Assembly: GCF_002893765.1 (NCBI RefSeq)
Contig: NZ_CP025938.1
Location: 3,057,501-3,121,500, forward strand
DNA length: 64,000 nt
Source of the DNA: Tamlana carrageenivorans
GTDB taxonomy: Bacteria > Bacteroidota > Bacteroidia > Flavobacteriales > Flavobacteriaceae
Reading direction: 5' to 3'
In this document: one piece after another, positions 60,013 to 64,000 of the stretch
Layout: each line of letters starts with the position of its first letter
How positions within the stretch are numbered: the stretch's first letter is position 1
The notes under the pieces: generated by a model
Databases searched by the model: none
Told to the model about the DNA's origin: nothing
Seen by the model: the letters and a program-made list of their open reading frames with translations, nothing else
Program-made: the position numbers and the translations under genes

Positions 60013-61602
60013 ATGGAGTTTTTAAACGCAACGTATCTCGCTTTATTTTTAATTATTTGTATCGGATTTATTATCGGAAACATTAAAATTAAAGGAATCT
60101 CGTTAGATGTTTCTGCTATTATTTTTGTAGCCTTATTATTTGGTCATTATGGTGTTGAATTACCAGATATTTTACAAAAAATCGGACTCATTTTGTTTAT
60201 ATATACCATCGGTTTGCAGGCTGGTCCAGGTTTCTTCGATTCTTTTAAAGAAAATGGTAAAAACCTAGTTATGCTCGCTACTTTGGTGGTGTTTTCGGCG
60301 GCCATTATTACTTTCCTTTCCATTCAATTTTTAGGTATCGATAAGTCTATTGCCATAGGTTTAATGGCGGGAGCACTTACTAGTACCCCTGGTTTAGCTA
60401 CTGCTATTGATGTTACGCATTCGCCTTTAGCCTCTATAGGTTATGGTATTGCTTACCCATTTGGAGTTATTGGTGTGATATTGTTTGTGAAACTATACCC
60501 TAGACTTTTTAAAATAAATTTAGCCAAAGAAGAGGTTGAATATGAAGAAAAGGCGCATGGCCATTTTGAAGCCATTACTAGGGCTAATTTTATTGTAGAA
60601 AACGAAGGTGTTATCGATAGAACGATTGAAGATTTACAAGTAGGTTCGATGACCGAAGGTGTGATTTCCCGAATAAAGCATAAAAATGAAGCATTCGTAC
60701 CTAAAAAACATACGATTTTACATAAAGGCGATTATATTAGAGTGGTAGGTACTCAAGAAGCATTGAACCGAGTGGAACTGTTAATTGGTCCTAGAGTGGA
60801 TGTAGACATATCATTGGGTGAGGCTTTTATTGTGCAATCATATTTGGTTACAAAAACCGAATTGGTAAATAAAACCTTAGGGCAATTAAATCTTAAAGAT
60901 AATTTTAATGCCACGGTAACCAGAGTGCGACGTAGTGGTATTGATTTATCGCCTAATCCTAGCCTTAAATTACAAATTGGTGATAAACTAATGATTTCTA
61001 GTCAGAAGAGTAGTGCCAAGCAAATTTCGAAACTCATAGGGGATAACAAAAGCAAACTTTCCGATACCGATTTTTTCCCATTAGCCTTAGGTATTGTTAT
61101 TGGTATTCTCGTTGGCGGGGTGTCTTTATCTTTTGGCGATGCGTTTAAATTTAATTTAGGATTAACAGGGGGCGTACTTATAGTCGCTATGATTTTAGGA
61201 AGAATTGGTAAAACAGGCAATATGCTTTGGGTAATGAGTGGAAATTCTAATCACCTATTAAGACAATTTGGACTGATGCTTTTCTTAGCTGTAGTGGGTA
61301 CAAAAGCAGGGGCAACTTTGGTAGAAACATATATGCAATATGGGGTGAAATTATTTTTAATTGGCGGACTAATAACTTTTATACCCATGGTTTTAGCAGC
61401 TATAGTAGCTCGTATGTTTTTTAAAATCAATATTTTAACCCTTTTAGGAACTTTAACAGGATCAATGACCAGTACGCCTGGCTTAGCTGCTGTAGATACT
61501 ATGACAAAAACGGATGCGCCTTCGGTAGCTTATGCCACGGTTTACCCTATTGCCATGGTACTTTTAATTATTTGCTGCCAAATACTAGGGTTGTTGTTCT
61601 AG
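60013..61602 (+). CDS. AspT/YidE-YbjL-type putative transporter
   Basis: This 529-residue membrane protein has two copies of the AspT/YidE duplication domain (about 15-160 and 355-525), each with SXTSTPGLA-type turns (AGALTSTPGLATAID; GSMTSTPGLAAVDT), separated by two TrkA-C-like cytoplasmic regions (about 185-265 and 275-335). AspT exchanges aspartate for alanine; the substrate of the YidE group is unknown. Convergent with lrgB. Confidence 0.9.
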   Translation: MEFLNATYLALFLIICIGFIIGNIKIKGISLDVSAIIFVALLFGHYGVELPDILQKIGLILFIYTIGLQAGPGFFDSFKENGKNLVMLATLVVFSAAIITFLSIQFLGIDKSIAIGLMAGALTSTPGLATAIDVTHSPLASIGYGIAYPFGVIGVILFVKLYPRLFKINLAKEEVEYEEKAHGHFEAITRANFIVENEGVIDRTIEDLQVGSMTEGVISRIKHKNEAFVPKKHTILHKGDYIRVVGTQEALNRVELLIGPRVDVDISLGEAFIVQSYLVTKTELVNKTLGQLNLKDNFNATVTRVRRSGIDLSPNPSLKLQIGDKLMISSQKSSAKQISKLIGDNKSKLSDTDFFPLALGIVIGILVGGVSLSFGDAFKFNLGLTGGVLIVAMILGRIGKTGNMLWVMSGNSNHLLRQFGLMLFLAVVGTKAGATLVETYMQYGVKLFLIGGLITFIPMVLAAIVARMFFKINILTLLGTLTGSMTSTPGLAAVDTMTKTDAPSVAYATVYPIAMVLLIICCQILGLLF

Positions 61603-61665
61603 GTGGTTACCTAGACGGTTGTCATCATACTTATTAAAGCTATTTTACGGGATGCTTATTGCTTT

Positions 61666-62373
61666 CTAAAAAGTAATCCAGATGCTTAAAAATGAAATGA
61701 TATAAGGGGCTAATATGGCTGTAAATACGCCGTTAATTATAAGGCCTATACTTGATAATGCTCCAAAATTCCCACTTATTTGCATGGATTTGGACGCGCC
61801 CAAAACATGAGCAGCAGTACCCATAGAAATACCTTGAGAAATAGAGCTTTTAATACGTGTTATTTTCATGATTTCATAACCAAATATAGAGCCAATAATT
61901 CCAAATAAAATCACTAATGAAGCGGTTAACGGTGGAATCCCTCCTAAGGTTTTAGAGACTTCCATGGCAATGGGTGTGGTAACCGATTTGGGCGCTATAG
62001 AAAAAATAATCTCCTTGGGGGCACCCATAAATTTGGCGATTAAAACCACAGAAATAACACCCACAATACATCCTACCAATTGAGAAATAATTATAGGTAT
62101 GGCTTGTTTTTTAATTTTTCCTAATTGCTGATATAGGGGAACACCTAGAGCAACGATGGCAGGTTTTAATAAAAATTCAATCATACGACTGCCCTCATGG
62201 TATACTTCAAAATCGATTTTGAAAACCGATAAAAAGCCAATAATCAGAATAATGGCAATTAATACAGGGTTTAAGAAAATTAACTTGGTTTTTCTCTGAA
62301 GATTTTGAGCTAGAAAATAGGCTACAAACGTTAAGGTGAGAATAAATATTTCGGTATTTAGAATAGCATCCAT
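61666..62373 (-). CDS. lrgB: LrgB family protein
   Basis: This 235-residue membrane protein has the LrgB/CidB pattern: LLKPAIVALGVPLYQQLGKIK, SIAPKSVTTPIAMEVSKTLGG and GTAAHVLGASKSMQ. LrgAB modulates murein hydrolase export and lysis in Staphylococcus and transports pyruvate in Bacillus (as PftAB). It follows lrgA after 3 bp, one operon. Confidence 0.93.
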   Translation of the reverse strand: MDAILNTEIFILTLTFVAYFLAQNLQRKTKLIFLNPVLIAIILIIGFLSVFKIDFEVYHEGSRMIEFLLKPAIVALGVPLYQQLGKIKKQAIPIIISQLVGCIVGVISVVLIAKFMGAPKEIIFSIAPKSVTTPIAMEVSKTLGGIPPLTASLVILFGIIGSIFGYEIMKITRIKSSISQGISMGTAAHVLGASKSMQISGNFGALSSIGLIINGVFTAILAPYIISFLSIWITF

Positions 62374-62376
62374 GGC

Positions 62377-62739
62377 TTAAGATTTTTTACCTTTTTTAAA
62401 AGTGTTTTTATGTCTCATAAACAACTGATGTGTCCAGCCTGTACAGGCAAAAACAATGACGGTGCCTAGACTAGAAGCCACAATGATAGGCCAGAAGGAG
62501 GCCTCTATCAAATCTAAATACAACATAATCGCTACGCCTGGCGGTACAAAAAAGAAGGCCATGTTTTTAGTTAAAAAATGACTCAATCCGCTTACCCATA
62601 CTAACTTAATCCAACCCAATTCTAACAAAATAGTTAATAGGATCATGCCAATAATACTAGAAGGCATTTTTATGCCAGTTAGATGGACTACAACCTCTCC
62701 AAAAAGTAAACAGCCTAGTATAATTACGACTTGCCTCAT
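62377..62739 (-). CDS. lrgA: CidA/LrgA family protein
   Basis: This 120-residue holin-like membrane protein has about four hydrophobic segments and the KMPSSIIGMILLTILLELGWI and FFVPPGVAIMLYLD blocks typical of CidA/LrgA. It works with LrgB, encoded 3 bp downstream. A 12-bp direct repeat upstream (62810 and 62838) may bind its regulator. Confidence 0.92.
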   Translation of the reverse strand: MRQVVIILGCLLFGEVVVHLTGIKMPSSIIGMILLTILLELGWIKLVWVSGLSHFLTKNMAFFFVPPGVAIMLYLDLIEASFWPIIVASSLGTVIVFACTGWTHQLFMRHKNTFKKGKKS

Positions 62740-62809
62740 GCTTTTAAACTGATTTTGTGTTACTACTTGCGAATATTATTTCCGAAAATACGATGCATCT
62801 GTATAATAT

Positions 62810-62849
62810 GCTAATAATTGTAATTTAACCTGAGGTGGCTAATAATTGT
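62810..62849. repeat. Direct 12-bp repeat upstream of lrgA
   Basis: GCTAATAATTGT occurs at 62810-62821 and 62838-62849, offset by 28 bp. It lies 71-110 bp before the lrgA start and is a plausible binding site for a LytTR-type regulator, but no regulator gene is nearby. Confidence 0.5.
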
Positions 62850-62891
62850 CTCATGGAAAGTGCGTTTATTTTAATGTGTGAAAACAAACTA

Positions 62892-62923
62892 AAAAGCAGC
62901 ATCAAAAAAATGATGCTGCTTTT
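62892..62923 (-). terminator. Terminator of dnaN
   Basis: AAAAGCAGCATCA (62892-62904) and TGATGCTGCTTTT (62911-62923) form a perfect 13-bp stem; on the minus strand it ends with TTTTTAG. It lies 42 bp after the dnaN stop. Confidence 0.9.
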
Positions 62924-62964
62924 CTATATTTTGAGCTAAAATTTCTTTAGACTGATTATAAAAA

Positions 62965-64000
62965 TTAACCGTTTAACATAACAGGCATAACTAGCATGGT
63001 AACTTGTTCGCCTTCATCTAAACCATCAACAGGTGTTAAAATTCCGGCGCGGTTTGGCATACTCATTTCTAGTTGTACATCATCCGAATTTAGGTTATTC
63101 AACATTTCAGTTAAAAAACGTGAGTTAAATCCGATTTGCATATCATCACCTTGGTAATCGCAAGTTAAACGCTCTTCGGCTTTGTTGCTGTAATCAATAT
63201 CTTCTGCAGAAATATTAAGCTCGGCGCCCGCAATTTTTAAACGAATTTGGTGTGTGGTTTTGTTAGAGAAAATACTAACACGACGTACCGAGTTTAAAAA
63301 TTGATTTCTACTAATGACCAGTTTATTCGGATTCTCTTTTGGAATAACCGCTTCGTAATTTGGGTATTTTCCATCAATTAGTCGGCAAATTAACTCTGAA
63401 TTCTCAAAGGTAAACTTGGCATTAGACTCGTTGTATTCAATGGCTACTTCGTCTTCGCTAGCGGCTAAAATACTTTTTAAAAGATTTAAAGGTTTTTTAG
63501 GCATTATAAATTCGGCAACCTGATTAGCTTTAATGTCTTCACGAGTGTATTTTACTAACTTATGCGCATCGGTAGCAACAAAAGTTAAGCCTTCTGTAGA
63601 AAACTGAAAAAAGACACCGCTCATCACAGGACGTAAATCGTCGTTACCGGCAGCAAAAATAGTTTTGCTAATAGCAGTCGCTAAAACATCGCCAGTTACT
63701 ATGGTTTTACTTGGGTCTTCTAAGGCCACGGCCTTAGGGAATTCTTTGCCATCGGCGTAAGCCAAAGCATATTTACCATGGTTAGAACTAATTTCGATGG
63801 TGTTGTTGTCTTCAACCACAAAAGTTAAAGGTTGTTCAGGGAAGGTTTTTAAAGTATCTAAGAGCAAACGCGCAGGAATAGCAATGCTACCTTGGCTATC
63901 GCTTTCAACGTCTAATTTAGAGGCCATAGTGGTTTCTAAATCACTAGCAGAAACTGTAAGTTCGTTTTGGTCTAGTTCAAACAAAAAATTATCTAAAATA
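62965..64000 (-). CDS. dnaN: DNA polymerase III beta subunit (partial, N-terminus beyond window)
   Basis: The frame is open to the window end and covers about the last 345 residues of the sliding clamp (usual length 370-375). Visible blocks include ILDNFLFELDQNELTVSASDLETTM at the left edge, KTFPEQPLTF, FQFSTEGLTFVATDAHKLVKY, DGKYPNYEAVIPKENPNK and the C-terminal LVMPVMLNG (in parts). It holds DNA polymerase III on DNA as a dimer. No origin or dnaA is visible here. Terminator follows. Confidence 0.96.
   Translation of the reverse strand, partial: ILDNFLFELDQNELTVSASDLETTMASKLDVESDSQGSIAIPARLLLDTLKTFPEQPLTFVVEDNNTIEISSNHGKYALAYADGKEFPKAVALEDPSKTIVTGDVLATAISKTIFAAGNDDLRPVMSGVFFQFSTEGLTFVATDAHKLVKYTREDIKANQVAEFIMPKKPLNLLKSILAASEDEVAIEYNESNAKFTFENSELICRLIDGKYPNYEAVIPKENPNKLVISRNQFLNSVRRVSIFSNKTTHQIRLKIAGAELNISAEDIDYSNKAEERLTCDYQGDDMQIGFNSRFLTEMLNNLNSDDVQLEMSMPNRAGILTPVDGLDEGEQVTMLVMPVMLNG

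Noticed and set aside
62965..64000. Possible replication origin near dnaN
   Set aside because: No dnaA gene or DnaA-box cluster is seen in the adjoining intergenic DNA; in Bacteroidota dnaN is often far from the origin.

Overview
This window comes from the chromosome of a member of the Flavobacteriaceae (phylum Bacteroidota), most likely a marine, pigmented, polysaccharide-degrading species. The evidence is the AT-rich sequence, promoters of the TTG-N19..21-TAnnTTTG type, a type IX secretion (T9SS) C-terminal sorting domain on a large secreted pectinase, family-specific genes (DUF4290, DUF2911, DUF2520, SatD with DUF3307, the Bacteroidota TssB/TssC pair, BshB1) and a zeaxanthin-type carotenoid operon. 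I cannot name the genus from sequence alone.

Layout. 0-8.6 kb is housekeeping: the end of a START-like gene, an aminotransferase IV, YqgE/AlgH, HU, fmt, a recQ-type helicase, a small NTPase, DUF493, DUF4290 and murA (whose active-site Cys is replaced by Asp). 8.7-10.1 kb is a complete IS4-family element with a 12-bp target duplication. 10.3-20.7 kb holds a DUF2911 protein, an orphan sensor kinase, an RluA-type pseudouridine synthase, panB, sdaA (reading frame broken near its 5' end exactly at an A_AAA_AAG heptamer, and followed by a GC-rich structured element), an isolated TssB/TssC contractile-sheath pair, and an operon PIG-L deacetylase / 36-aa membrane peptide / sodium symporter / Gfo-Idh oxidoreductase. 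23.3-31.3 kb is accessory: a 1841-aa PL1-PL9 pectate lyase with tandem FN3 repeats, bracketed by composite intergenic repeats, then an HTH-like small gene and a HEPN-like gene. 31.3-37.4 kb returns to core genes (corA, mscS, maf, a UbiA-type prenyltransferase, a KdsC-like phosphatase, DUF2520, truncated globin). 37.4-40.1 kb is a small lipoprotein cluster headed by a zinc-metalloprotease-like lipoprotein that carries both a frameshift and an in-frame TAG. 40.4-50.1 kb: ccsBA, DM13, a DUF3307 gene cut in two by an IS30 element, satD, mscL, HAD phosphatase, rlmF, bshB1 and tRNA-His.

50.2-58.7 kb is the most coherent system: a CarH/LitR-like, B12-binding MerR regulator, a fasciclin lipoprotein, then overlapping genes crtI-crtB-unknown-crtZ-lycopene cyclase-(repeat-derived ORF)-tspO-SRPBCC-photolyase, closed by a strong terminator. 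Inverted TTTTGTTTAAC/GTTAAACAAAA repeats surround the operon promoter and the half-site recurs at the regulator's own promoter. This reads as a light-responsive photoprotection and photorepair regulon. 58.8-64 kb has an M28 peptidase, an AspT-like transporter, lrgA-lrgB and the 3' part of dnaN, which runs off the window.

Intergenic regions are rich in small repeats: REP-like sequences with a TCGACAAG core, arrays of 7-bp and 8-bp units at several sites, three TTATTAGT boxes at exact 28-bp steps upstream of satD, and a 12-bp direct repeat also offset by 28 bp upstream of lrgA. All calls rest on reading the sequence and on knowledge of the families; no database search was run.
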